Assembly (NCBI GenBank): GCA_028285685.1
Contig: JANQOR010000024.1
Coordinates: forward strand, 1-64,000
Origin: Cyclobacteriaceae bacterium
GTDB taxonomy: Bacteria; Bacteroidota; Bacteroidia; Cytophagales; Cyclobacteriaceae
Length of the DNA stretch: 64,000 bases
Reading direction: 5' to 3'
Shown here: piece after piece, positions 34,788 through 43,400 of the stretch
How the letters are laid out: every line of letters starts with the position of its first letter
Position numbering within the stretch: the first letter of the stretch is position 1
The notes under the pieces: model-generated
Seen by the model: only the letters and a program-made list of their open reading frames with translations
The model's database searches: none
Told to the model about the DNA's origin: nothing
Program-made: the position numbers and the translations under genes

Positions 34788-35915
34788 ATGAAAATGAGAG
34801 TATTCAACGTCATCCTACTAATAATCTTTGCTATGAATAGTTCAGTTGCTCAACGCCCAAGAGAACATGGGATCGAGATAGGTATTTTCCAAACTGGTGA
34901 AAACAATGCAATCACCGACGTTCCCGGAGTTAAAGTGGGACACACCACCCTGATTGAAGGCGAAAACATCAGAACAGGAGTCACTGCGATCATTCCGCAT
35001 GAAAAAGATGTATTTCAATGGAAGTGTCCGGCTGGAATCTTTCTGGGAAATGGTTTTGGCAAGCTAGCAGGTTACAGTCAGGTGGAAGAACTGGGAAACA
35101 TTGAGACGCCCATCGTGCTAACTAACACGCTAAGTGTGTCTATTGGGATGAACGCCCTTATTTCCTACACGCTGAACCAACCGGAAAATGAAGATGTGCG
35201 GTCCGTGAATGCGGTGGTTGGCGAAACCAATGACGGAGGTTTGAATGACATCCGGGGAAGGCATGTAAAAGAGGAACATGTACTTGATGCTCTTAAAAAT
35301 GCCAAAGATGGACCTGTCGCTGAAGGTAATGTTGGAGCAGGAACGGGCACAAGATGCTTTGGTTTTAAGGGCGGTATCGGAACTTCCTCCAGAAAACTAC
35401 CTGAATCATTAGGTGGCTACACGGTTGGTGTGCTGGTGCAAACAAATTTTGGAGGTGTATTGGAAATCAATGGTGTCCCGATAGCAAAAGAACTTGGTAA
35501 CTATCCATTTAAAAATGCCATTGAGTCTAGCGATGGGTCTTGCATGATGGTCGTAATCACGGACGCACCAGTCTCAGATCGAAACCTCAAACGTATGGCA
35601 AAAAGAGCCATGTTGGGTCTCGGTAAGACGGGCGGTGTGGCATCTAATGGAAGTGGAGACTACGTGATTGCACTATCAAATGCCGAACAAAACCTCGTTC
35701 CCTATCAGACTGAAAACAATACCAATTCGTCGGAATTTCTCCGAAACAACCGAATGACACCTTTGTTTATCGCCACAATCGAAGCAACAGAAGAGGCAAT
35801 CATTAATTCGCTGTTTGCAGCTGAGACGATGGAAGGACGCGACGGTAACAAAGCTGAGAAACTTCCCGTCGAGGAGGTTTTGAATATTATGAAAAAGTAC
35901 GGAAGAGGTAAATAG
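34788..35915 (+). CDS. Secreted P1-family aminopeptidase (DmpA/BapA type)
   Basis: 375 residues from the ATG at 34788, which gives a signal peptide (MKMRVFNVILLIIFAMNSSVAQ); the frame is open back to 34749. P1 peptidases are self-cleaving Ntn hydrolases. The predicted nucleophile S289 sits in SNGSGDYVIALS, and the upstream regions ITDVPGVKVGHTTL and NVGAGTGTRCFGFKGG are hallmarks. Known members release D-amino acids or beta-amino acids from peptide N-termini. It starts 5 nt after the amidinohydrolase stop, so the operon could supply extracytoplasmic peptide hydrolysis, uptake and guanidine hydrolysis in sequence. Confidence 0.88.
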   Translation: MKMRVFNVILLIIFAMNSSVAQRPREHGIEIGIFQTGENNAITDVPGVKVGHTTLIEGENIRTGVTAIIPHEKDVFQWKCPAGIFLGNGFGKLAGYSQVEELGNIETPIVLTNTLSVSIGMNALISYTLNQPENEDVRSVNAVVGETNDGGLNDIRGRHVKEEHVLDALKNAKDGPVAEGNVGAGTGTRCFGFKGGIGTSSRKLPESLGGYTVGVLVQTNFGGVLEINGVPIAKELGNYPFKNAIESSDGSCMMVVITDAPVSDRNLKRMAKRAMLGLGKTGGVASNGSGDYVIALSNAEQNLVPYQTENNTNSSEFLRNNRMTPLFIATIEATEEAIINSLFAAETMEGRDGNKAEKLPVEEVLNIMKKYGRGK

Positions 35916-36068
35916 GAGTCAGCACTTTACCCCTCTTCCCCCTACTTCTAGCTGTAGACCTGCCCTGCCAAGCGGCTTCAAAACAGCGTCCCGATTCCCA
36001 CGGTTAATTCAAATAACTGGAAATGGTATATAGAAAGTCTACATGAGAACGGTCGTTGAAAATTGACA

Positions 36069-36098
36069 ATGACTGAAAGTCATAGCTAGTTACATTTG
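36069..36098 (+). promoter_or_regulatory. Promoter -7 box with adjacent ATGACT/AGTCAT palindrome
   Basis: TACATTTG (36091-36098) is a full match to TAnnTTTG, 34 nt before the ATG at 36132. Just upstream, ATGACT-gaa-AGTCAT (36069-36083) is a perfect dyad that would cover the spacer and suits an operator. The in-frame TTG at 36096 overlaps the -7 box, so it cannot be the translation start if this promoter is used. Confidence 0.55.
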
Positions 36099-36131
36099 GT
36101 TCCAGCCACTCGATTATTAAACGCGAACAGA

Positions 36132-36671
36132 ATGCGACTAAAAAAAGGGGATGTGGCTCCTCACTTTCAACTTCCTTCGATCGAAGACAAGGATGTTTCC
36201 CTACAGGACTTCACAGGCAAAAAAGTACTATTAATTCTCAATCGGTGGGCAAATTGTCCTTTTTGCTCCTTGACACTCACAAAGATTGTTAATAGAACAG
36301 CACAATTTGAATCACTGGGAATTGAGACAGTCATGGTATTTCCTTCCACTGCCAGCAAGATCAAACAAAGTTTGCCAGATCTTGACATAGGAAAAATCCA
36401 GTTTCTCTCGGATGAAGTATTGGATAGTTATAAACGCTATGGTACGGAAGCGACTCTCAAAGGAGAAATCAAGACACTTACCGACATACCCACACTGATG
36501 CAGGCGCTCCGCAAAATCAGACCCGCGTCGTTGCTCTTTGATGGAAAGCTAAATCAACTGCCTGCAAGTTTTCTAATCAACCCACTGGGAAAAATTGATG
36601 CCACGGTCTATGGCGAAACCTTTACCGACATTATTGATCTGGACGTAGTGCTCGATTGGGGAAAAGCTTAG
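36132..36671 (+). CDS. AhpC/TSA-like thioredoxin-fold protein with CPFC motif
   Basis: 179 residues (MRLKKGDVAPHFQLPSIEDK start). The N-terminal pattern GDVAPHFQLPSIEDKDVSLQ is that of redoxin/AhpC proteins. The active site reads RWANCPFCSLTL, giving a C-x-x-C pair where 2-Cys peroxiredoxins have P-x-x-x-T-x-x-C. This variant belongs to the peroxiredoxin-like group and may act as a thiol reductase or atypical peroxidase in the cytoplasm (no signal peptide). The C-terminal part keeps the cis-Pro region (NQLPASFLINPLGKI). It has its own promoter and stands alone between two operons. Confidence 0.78.
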   Translation: MRLKKGDVAPHFQLPSIEDKDVSLQDFTGKKVLLILNRWANCPFCSLTLTKIVNRTAQFESLGIETVMVFPSTASKIKQSLPDLDIGKIQFLSDEVLDSYKRYGTEATLKGEIKTLTDIPTLMQALRKIRPASLLFDGKLNQLPASFLINPLGKIDATVYGETFTDIIDLDVVLDWGKA

Positions 36672-36748
36672 CTATCGCCGCAATCTTCCTCACACCATAA
36701 ACTTTTTTGAAACCTTTTTTTGGATTTTCAGTTTACATGTTCTAATGT

Positions 36749-36773
36749 TGTACTGTATTAGTATGATAGTACA
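36749..36773. promoter_or_regulatory. Inverted repeat upstream of the YtrA-type ABC operon
   Basis: TGTACT (36749-36754) and AGTACA (36768-36773) are perfect complements, centred 26 bp before the ATPase start, with partial symmetry continuing inward. GntR regulators of the YtrA group bind dyads at the head of their own ABC operons. The cognate GntR is the third gene here. Confidence 0.5.
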
Positions 36774-36786
36774 CTAAATCAATAGT

Positions 36787-37617
36787 ATGATTGATATCAA
36801 AAAACTCAACTTCAACTACAACAACAAGCAGCCGGCGCTCTTTGAGGACCTGGATTGCGAGTTGCAAGCAGGCAGTATTGTTGGGCTGCTTGGAAAAAAT
36901 GGAGCTGGGAAAACAACACTTCTGAAAATCATGATTGGTTTGCTTCTCCCAACGAATGGTCAGGTAAAGGTCAATGATCATTCGCCAAGAAAGCGGCAGC
37001 CATCATTTCTGGAAGATCTTTTCTTCGTTTCAGAAGAATTTCAACTTCCCGGGATTTCTATCAACAACTATGTCAAGGCCAACTCGGTCTTTTATCCACG
37101 ATTTGATGAAAAACTGCTTCACAAGCTTCTGGTCGATTTTGAATTGCCAGAGACAAAAAGCTTACAAAAGCTTTCTTATGGACAGAAAAAGAAGTTTCTC
37201 ATCTCCTTCGCACTTTCTACTAAGTGTAGATTGCTGGTCCTGGATGAACCTACCAATGGGCTTGACATTCCATCCAAAGCAATTTTCCGCAAAGTGTTGG
37301 CAGGTTCCCTTGATGAAGAACAGCTCGTGATCATTTCGACACACCAGGTTCGTGATGTGGAAAACCTGATCGATCGCATTGTCATGCTTGAAAAGGGCCG
37401 GTTCATCATGCAGAAGGACCTCTATGAAATTTCGGAAAAACTCAATTTCTCGACCAGTTCTACTGCTGACGGTGAGGATGTTTTGTACAGCGAAATGGTA
37501 CCGGGAGGATATAAGGTCATCACTCCCCAGGTCAACGGAGACTCTTCTGTGGATATTGAACTATTGTTTAACGCTGTAACCCAAGGCAGTCAAAAACTCA
37601 AGGACTATGTCAGCTAA
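36787..37617 (+). CDS. ABC transporter ATP-binding protein (YtrA-type operon)
   Basis: 276 residues, a stand-alone nucleotide-binding subunit. Walker A is G36-T43 (GKNGAGKT), the signature is the variant LSYGQ, Walker B is LLVLDEP, and the H-loop is STHQV. The C-terminal 70 residues are a diverged accessory region. It overlaps the permease gene by 11 nt and shares an operon with a GntR regulator, as in ytr/YhcF-type systems that respond to cell-envelope stress in Firmicutes (family knowledge). The substrate is unknown, and the function may be lipid or peptide export. Confidence 0.88.
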   Translation: MIDIKKLNFNYNNKQPALFEDLDCELQAGSIVGLLGKNGAGKTTLLKIMIGLLLPTNGQVKVNDHSPRKRQPSFLEDLFFVSEEFQLPGISINNYVKANSVFYPRFDEKLLHKLLVDFELPETKSLQKLSYGQKKKFLISFALSTKCRLLVLDEPTNGLDIPSKAIFRKVLAGSLDEEQLVIISTHQVRDVENLIDRIVMLEKGRFIMQKDLYEISEKLNFSTSSTADGEDVLYSEMVPGGYKVITPQVNGDSSVDIELLFNAVTQGSQKLKDYVS

Positions 37618-38407
37618 TAACACATTTAAAATGAGTCGGTTCATGCTGCTTTTTAAACAGCACCTGATTCACAACAGTAAGTTGTTGCTGTTCTCTTCAG
37701 TCGGATTTTGTGGTGTGGTTTACATCATTCTGGTGTTGGCACAATTAAGTCGCGATCTGGAGCCACTCGATGCGGAGGTATTTGTTAACTCCATGGTAGC
37801 CTTTGTGGCCATTTTTGGGGCGCTGTATGCCGGGTACTCTTTTCCTGCTTTTAGAAATAAGGAAAACACGATAACATACCTGACGCTACCAGCATCAGTA
37901 TTGGAGAAATTTCTTTTCGAATTTGTCAATAGGATATTCATTACATTGATCGTGTTGCCATTCCTCTTCTGGCTCATGTTCAACCTCGAAGGTTACACAT
38001 TCGAGTTGTTTAATGGTTTAGGTTTAGGTTTCAATCCTGTTGGCTTTTCGGATCTTATGGCGATGGATGTTCCGAATGATGAGGTACCCTTTTGGGCACG
38101 GGTTATGATCGTATCTATTTCCTTTCTCGTCTTCGTACTTCCATTCACAGGAGCGGCAATGTTTTCAAAGCAACCATTGGTCAAAACATTGTTTTCCATC
38201 GCCATTATCATCGCATTTTATGTTGGATTTATCTATATCGTCGTGGAACCACTCGGTTTGAGCGAATACGACATCGATGAATCTAAAATGTGGCTCTTTC
38301 CCGGAGATGAGACAAGCGCGTTTCAATTCCTGACGGTAGCCGCAGTACTTGCCAATCTGGTGATGCTCTCAGTGGCCTATTTGAAAGTAAAAGAAAAGGA
38401 GGTTTAA
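37607..38407 (+). CDS. ABC-2-type permease, partner of the preceding ATPase
   Basis: 266 residues with about six membrane segments (for example LLLFSSVGFCGVVYIILVL, FEFVNRIFITLIVLPFLFWL, SIAIIIAFYVGFIYIVV). It has no recognisable active-site motif, as expected for an ABC permease. It overlaps the ATPase by 11 nt and is followed one base later by the GntR gene, so the three proteins are produced together. The two subunits should assemble as a 2+2 complex in the inner membrane. Confidence 0.8.
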   Translation: MSANNTFKMSRFMLLFKQHLIHNSKLLLFSSVGFCGVVYIILVLAQLSRDLEPLDAEVFVNSMVAFVAIFGALYAGYSFPAFRNKENTITYLTLPASVLEKFLFEFVNRIFITLIVLPFLFWLMFNLEGYTFELFNGLGLGFNPVGFSDLMAMDVPNDEVPFWARVMIVSISFLVFVLPFTGAAMFSKQPLVKTLFSIAIIIAFYVGFIYIVVEPLGLSEYDIDESKMWLFPGDETSAFQFLTVAAVLANLVMLSVAYLKVKEKEV

Positions 38408-38408
38408 G

Positions 38409-38771
38409 ATGGAGTTTCAAAATGGCAAAAGCATCTTTTTACAGATAGCAGACAACATAAGAGATAAAGTGGTCAGCGGAGAGTTCGAAGCTGGCAAAAA
38501 GATCCCATCCGTTCGAGAGTTTGCCTCCGAAATGGGAGTGAATCCAAACACAATAATGAGAACCTACAGTGAACTACAAGCGATGAATATTATAGAAAAC
38601 AAAAGAGGAATCGGCTACTTCGTAAATCCTGAAGCTCAGCAGGTGATCCTGGAAAGTAAGAGGAGAGAATTCTTCGACAAACTCCTCCCCGATCTTCTAC
38701 GCCATGCCGAAGTTCTTGGAATCACCAGGGATGAACTAAGGCAGCACCTTGAATCAAAAAACTCAAAATAA
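38409..38771 (+). CDS. GntR-family regulator, YtrA subgroup
   Basis: 120 residues. The N-terminal GntR winged helix is clear (KIPSVREFASEMGVNPNTIM, then RTYSELQAMNIIENKRGIGY). The C-terminal tail is only ~45 residues of helix, the mark of the YtrA subfamily, which has a dimerisation arm rather than a ligand domain. It lies third in the ABC operon. The likely operator is the TGTACT/AGTACA dyad at 36749-36773. Its stop codon shares one base with the next ATG. Confidence 0.9.
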   Translation: MEFQNGKSIFLQIADNIRDKVVSGEFEAGKKIPSVREFASEMGVNPNTIMRTYSELQAMNIIENKRGIGYFVNPEAQQVILESKRREFFDKLLPDLLRHAEVLGITRDELRQHLESKNSK

Positions 38772-39454
38772 TGAAAGCAAGTAACAAAGTACTAACGGTC
38801 TTTTTCGGGATCATCCTCCTGTATATCTCTGCCGCCTTCACGGAAGTGCGAATACGGGGTGTCAAAGGTGATCTCGACAATGAAAATGTTAAAGTGGAAA
38901 CCATTCCATTGGACGATTTGAAGTACCTGGTTGTGTCCGATTTGGACAAGCGGGTGCTTCTTAAATCGTCCGACAAGCCTCGCCTTGAAATCAGAAGTAG
39001 GTCCGAAGGAATCATCTCTGAACTAAAGTATGAACTTGAAGGTGACACACTGAATCTGCAAGAGTTCGATATTAGTGAAGATATCCGGTTCAACATCACT
39101 CTGCATATTCCAAAAGGTTTCCTGGGCATCAGTATGGATAAGGCGTCAGTGCATATCTCTAATATCAGCGGTCCAAGTTTCTCGATCAATCAGGTTGGTG
39201 GAAGACTTGTGTTTGACGAGAAAGTTTACCTGGACAAGTTGGAAATCATTGCTTCAGATCGGGCAGACATTGATGGATACAATTTTGAGGTCGATACCAT
39301 GATCCTTCAATTGGACGAGGCTGAAGTGTACATGCAGTCCCCGGTCAACAGTCTTCAAGGGTCGATGACAAACAAGTCCAACCTAGTCATGAGCAGTGTG
39401 AATGACATAGTGTTTAACAAAGATGAGAGTAGTGAATTGAGGCTATTTAACTAG
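38771..39454 (+). CDS. Secreted or lipid-anchored-like beta-solenoid protein (GIN/adhesin-head-like)
   Basis: 227 residues. An N-terminal hydrophobic segment (VLTVFFGIILLYISAAF) serves as signal peptide or anchor. The rest is short beta strands with repeats such as LGISMDKASVHISNISGPSF and later ADIDGYNFEVDTMILQLDEA, resembling the putative autotransporter-adhesin head (GIN, DUF2807-like) domains that are frequent in Bacteroidota. There is no lipobox. It overlaps the GntR stop by one base, so it belongs to the YtrA-type operon. It may be the extracytoplasmic sensor or effector of that system (inference). Confidence 0.65.
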   Translation: MKASNKVLTVFFGIILLYISAAFTEVRIRGVKGDLDNENVKVETIPLDDLKYLVVSDLDKRVLLKSSDKPRLEIRSRSEGIISELKYELEGDTLNLQEFDISEDIRFNITLHIPKGFLGISMDKASVHISNISGPSFSINQVGGRLVFDEKVYLDKLEIIASDRADIDGYNFEVDTMILQLDEAEVYMQSPVNSLQGSMTNKSNLVMSSVNDIVFNKDESSELRLFN

Positions 39455-39460
39455 AAATAG

Positions 39461-39474
39461 CACTACGAATAGTG
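39461..39474 (+). terminator. Short hairpin after the YtrA-type operon
   Basis: CACTA-cgaa-TAGTG starts 6 nt after the stop at 39454 and is followed by GTTAAAAATG rather than a T-run, so it is at best a weak terminator. The remaining ~130 nt before the next gene hold no box I can call. Confidence 0.25.
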
Positions 39475-39605
39475 TTAAAAATGGCTTCTCCGGACCTTAG
39501 ATGGAATTTTTTACCAGCGGTGTAACAAAATCGTTTCTAAACACCTCATACGAAGTAGCTCAAAAACTTGAACGCATCTGTCACCATATCTAAAGCGAAA
39601 GTCGC

Positions 39606-40496
39606 ATGAACATAGAAATCAAAGGACTTTCAAAGATCTATCCAAATGGCCATGCTGCCATCCGCGACATCAATCTTGAAATTGGCAGCGGCATGTTTGG
39701 ATTGTTAGGGCCAAATGGCGCTGGCAAATCCAGTCTGATGCGAATCCTTGTAACACTGCAAAAAGCAACCAAGGGAAGTGTTCGCATGGATGGATTGGAC
39801 ATCAATCTTCATCGTCAAAAAATACGTCCCTGGATCGGGTACCTACCACAGGACTTCACCTTCTTTTCAAAACTCAAGACATGGGAGTTTCTCAACTATT
39901 CGGCCAAGCTATCCACCAACCTGAAGAGAAAGCAACGGATCATTGAAGTGGATAAAATGTTGGATCAGGTCGGCTTACTTGATGTGAGAGACCGGATGGC
40001 GAACAAGTTGTCAGGTGGAATGAAGCGAAGGCTCGGGATTGCTCAAGCATTAATAGGTAACCCTCGACTACTGGTGATTGACGAGCCCACAACAGGATTG
40101 GATCCTGAGGAACGTATTCGCTTTCGAAATATCCTATCAGATCTGAGTCAAAAGGACGTGACTATCATTCTATCCACTCACATTGTAGGAGACATCAGTA
40201 GCACATGTCACCACATGGCAATGCTACATCAGGGAGAGGTTGCCTTCACAGGTGCTCCTGAAGGCATGATCGAGGAGGTGAGAGGTCACGTGTGGCAGGT
40301 TACGGTGAGTGATGAGGAATTTTCACTTCTTAAAAATCAGTTTCCAGTAGTCTCCACTATTCCAGTCATGGGTGAATGGGAAACACAATTGATTGCTACT
40401 GATCAACCACATCCTGCAGCTGAAAATATCCAGCCCAATCTTGAGCACGCATATGTCTATTTCATGGAAAATAAACTCGGCATTTCTCTGGTATGA
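39606..40496 (+). CDS. ABC ATPase, first gene of the hybrid RND-ABC operon
   Basis: 296 residues. The first strand is MNIEIKGLSKIYPNG. Walker A is G35-S42 (GPNGAGKS), followed by a Q-loop at GYLPQDF, signature LSGGMKRR, Walker B LLVIDEP with TTGLDPEERIRFRN, and H-loop STHIV. The C-terminal ~75 residues (VWQVTVSDEEF, then NLEHAYVYFMENK) are matched one-for-one by the ATPase domain fused to the RND protein at 49591, so the two are paralogues. It overlaps the next permease by 4 nt. It should energise the ABC permease encoded next to it, possibly as a heterodimer with the fused ATPase. Confidence 0.9.
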   Translation: MNIEIKGLSKIYPNGHAAIRDINLEIGSGMFGLLGPNGAGKSSLMRILVTLQKATKGSVRMDGLDINLHRQKIRPWIGYLPQDFTFFSKLKTWEFLNYSAKLSTNLKRKQRIIEVDKMLDQVGLLDVRDRMANKLSGGMKRRLGIAQALIGNPRLLVIDEPTTGLDPEERIRFRNILSDLSQKDVTIILSTHIVGDISSTCHHMAMLHQGEVAFTGAPEGMIEEVRGHVWQVTVSDEEFSLLKNQFPVVSTIPVMGEWETQLIATDQPHPAAENIQPNLEHAYVYFMENKLGISLV

Positions 40497-43400
40497 TTTC
40501 GAAACGAAACATATTGACCATAGCAAAATTTGAATCAAAGGTTATATGGCGAAACTGGTTTTTCAGGATACTCTGCGTTGGTGTACTCTTTTTCCTTACC
40601 ATGTTCAACATTGCAGCTTTCTCGCTGGCAGACGAAACTCCTAACTGGTTCATCATAGCAAACAGCTGGGGAATTCCATACGCTAACATGATTTTGCTAA
40701 GTATGCCCCAGGCTGCAGCAATCATATTCCTTGGTACTGGTGTGGTGAAGAAGAACAAGAAACTGGACACAAATGAGGTTTTCTTCACACGAGCCATCTC
40801 AAATGTGGATTATGTATTTGGGAAGGCACTTGCGCTCTTCAAGCTTTTTATCGGGCTCAATGTGGTTATCCTGTCTATCAGTCTGATCTTCAATTTGACG
40901 AATCCGAACGCCCCCTTCAATCCGCTGGGATATTTTATCTATCCGTTATTATCGAGCGTTCCCAGTATACTGTTCATCACAGGCCTCTCATTTCTGTTCG
41001 TGACGCTTATTCGAAATCAACCAGTCAGTATCGTCTTGCTCTTGGGAATTTCCGGAGTGATCCTGATCTATTTCCAGGGTAAGCATTCAAACATTTTTGA
41101 CTACATGGCCTTTCGTTTCACCATGATGGCCTCCGATATCATTGGGTTCAGCGACCTGAAATTCATCCTATTGCAAAGATCTTTCTATTTCACGGTTGGA
41201 GTTGCTTGTCTGTTTGCAACAGCATTTTTCCTGGAGCGCCTATCCAATCATAGCAGAATCAGGATGGCAGTTGGTTTTGTGAGCGTCCTGCTACTGGGGG
41301 CATCAGCATATATAATGATCAACCTATGGAATATCCGAAGCGGGAAAATAGAGCTTCGAGATGATTTGATCGCACTAAATGGCAAATGGGCGGATGTTCC
41401 AAACATCGATATTAAATCGAACCACATTCGGCTTATTCATTCTGGGAATGAAATAACGGCTACCTCTAAAATGATGGTGGAAAACAAGCTGGATCAAACC
41501 CTGGAGAGGGTTTACTTCACGCTAAATCCGGCACTGGAAATACAGGAAGTCTCCATCAACGATAGGTCCGTCGATTTCCAGCGCGAACTCCACATCGTCT
41601 CAATTAGTGGAAACCTTTTTGAGCCAGGAAAAGAATACATAATCAAAATAAGCTATCAAGGTGGTATCCAGGAGGAAGTCGCTCACCTGGAAGTAAAACA
41701 GAAGCGGTACGATCGTATCAGTGATTCATTTGTGTATCCGATTCAAAAGAGATATGCCTTCCTTCAACCAGATTATGTGCTTTTTACTAAGGACGTATTA
41801 TGGTATCCTGATACACAGATTGGATATAGCCGAAAATCACCTATTAAGGATAGAAGATCCTTTACTGACTTCCAGTTGGAGGTGAAATCAACGGAAAATA
41901 ATCTTCCTATTTCACAAGGCGATTCCAAATTGAATAATGAAGGATTTTATGTCTTTGATCCGGAACATCCACTTCCTCAAATTTCACTTGCAATTGGTTC
42001 GTATGAGAAAAAGGAATTGACGGTTGGTGAGATTACGTATTCAGTCTTCCATCACCCGAATAACGATTACTTCTCTCAACATTTTGATCTGGTCGGTGAT
42101 ACACTGGCTTCACTTATTACTGATATCGTGAACGAGTATGAGTTTGATCAGAAAATAAAATATCCATTCTCTCGACTGCAGTTGGTTGAAACACCGATAC
42201 AATTTCGGGCCTACAACAAAATCTACGAAAGCCATCAAGCTTATGTTCAACCGGAAATGGTTCTGGTTCCGGAAAAGGGTGGAAATGATCGCCAATTCGA
42301 TTTCAATGTCCAGCTAATCTACATGGACCAGCAGGCAAGGGAGGATAATCAGGTTCTCGGGGACAAGGAAAAGCAAGCGAACGTATTTTCAAATTTTGTA
42401 AAAAAGACCTTAACTAAGCAGGAAAGCAGCGGACGCTTTTTCTTTGATGGAGACGATGACGAAGATGATGTGTATTCCATCTTCCCCAACCTGTATGCAT
42501 ACAACTCTGGAATTGTCAGCGACGATTGGGCGCTACTTAACAAAAGCATTTCCAACTACCTCAACAAAGAAGACCGGTCCTTAAGGGATTTCTCAAGAAA
42601 TATCAATGGCATCTCTTTCACCGAAGAATGCAACGAACTAATGAGCAATTCAACATTGATGGAAATTGTGACTCAGGAGGAAGATTACAACAAAATTCAG
42701 AAGTCCATATCACTAAAGGGAGAGTACCTATTCTCTTACTTAGATCAAATCATTGGCAAAGAGGCGTTCAGAGAATTTATCAACGAATGGATAAACTCAA
42801 ACCAACATAAGGTTACAGCCTACGAAGACTTCAGCCAGGCCATCAAACTAAAATTCAATCTCGACATCGATCCGGTTATCAGGCAAGTGTTCTCCGAAAC
42901 AGATCAGCCCTCGTTTGTTATTACCAATTCGGATGAGTACGAATTATTGGATGGAGATCGAAAGAGATATCAGATATTGTTTGACGTGACCAATGTCGGC
43001 ACCAACCATGGAGTGATAAAGGTTAACTTCAATTCAAACGATTTCTCAGAAACCAACTTTTTCAGTAGAAGGCAGGAGGATGAAAACACATTGGAGGATG
43101 CTGGGTATCTTTCAGTGGTACGTACCGGCGAAACCAAGCAACTGGGTTTTCTGCTGGATGAACCTCCAAGGCAGATTTCGATCAACACGCTTGTCTCTCA
43201 AAATATCCCGTCTGTCATTAGCCTTTCGACTAGCACATTTAGCTTAAAGGAAAATGCTGTGCCTTTCGAGGGCGAGCGGGTGGTTGAAGGTAGTCCTCAA
43301 GCATCCCAATACGAATTGATTGTTGACAACGAAGATCCGGGGTTCTCGACGTTCAGCCCGATCAGGGATACTTATCTGAAAGAGTTCCTCGACAGTAGAA

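Noticed and set aside
42421-42480. Acidic DGDDDEDD stretch in the ABC permease as a calcium-binding site
   Set aside because: It is a plain acidic loop without EF-hand or dockerin spacing.
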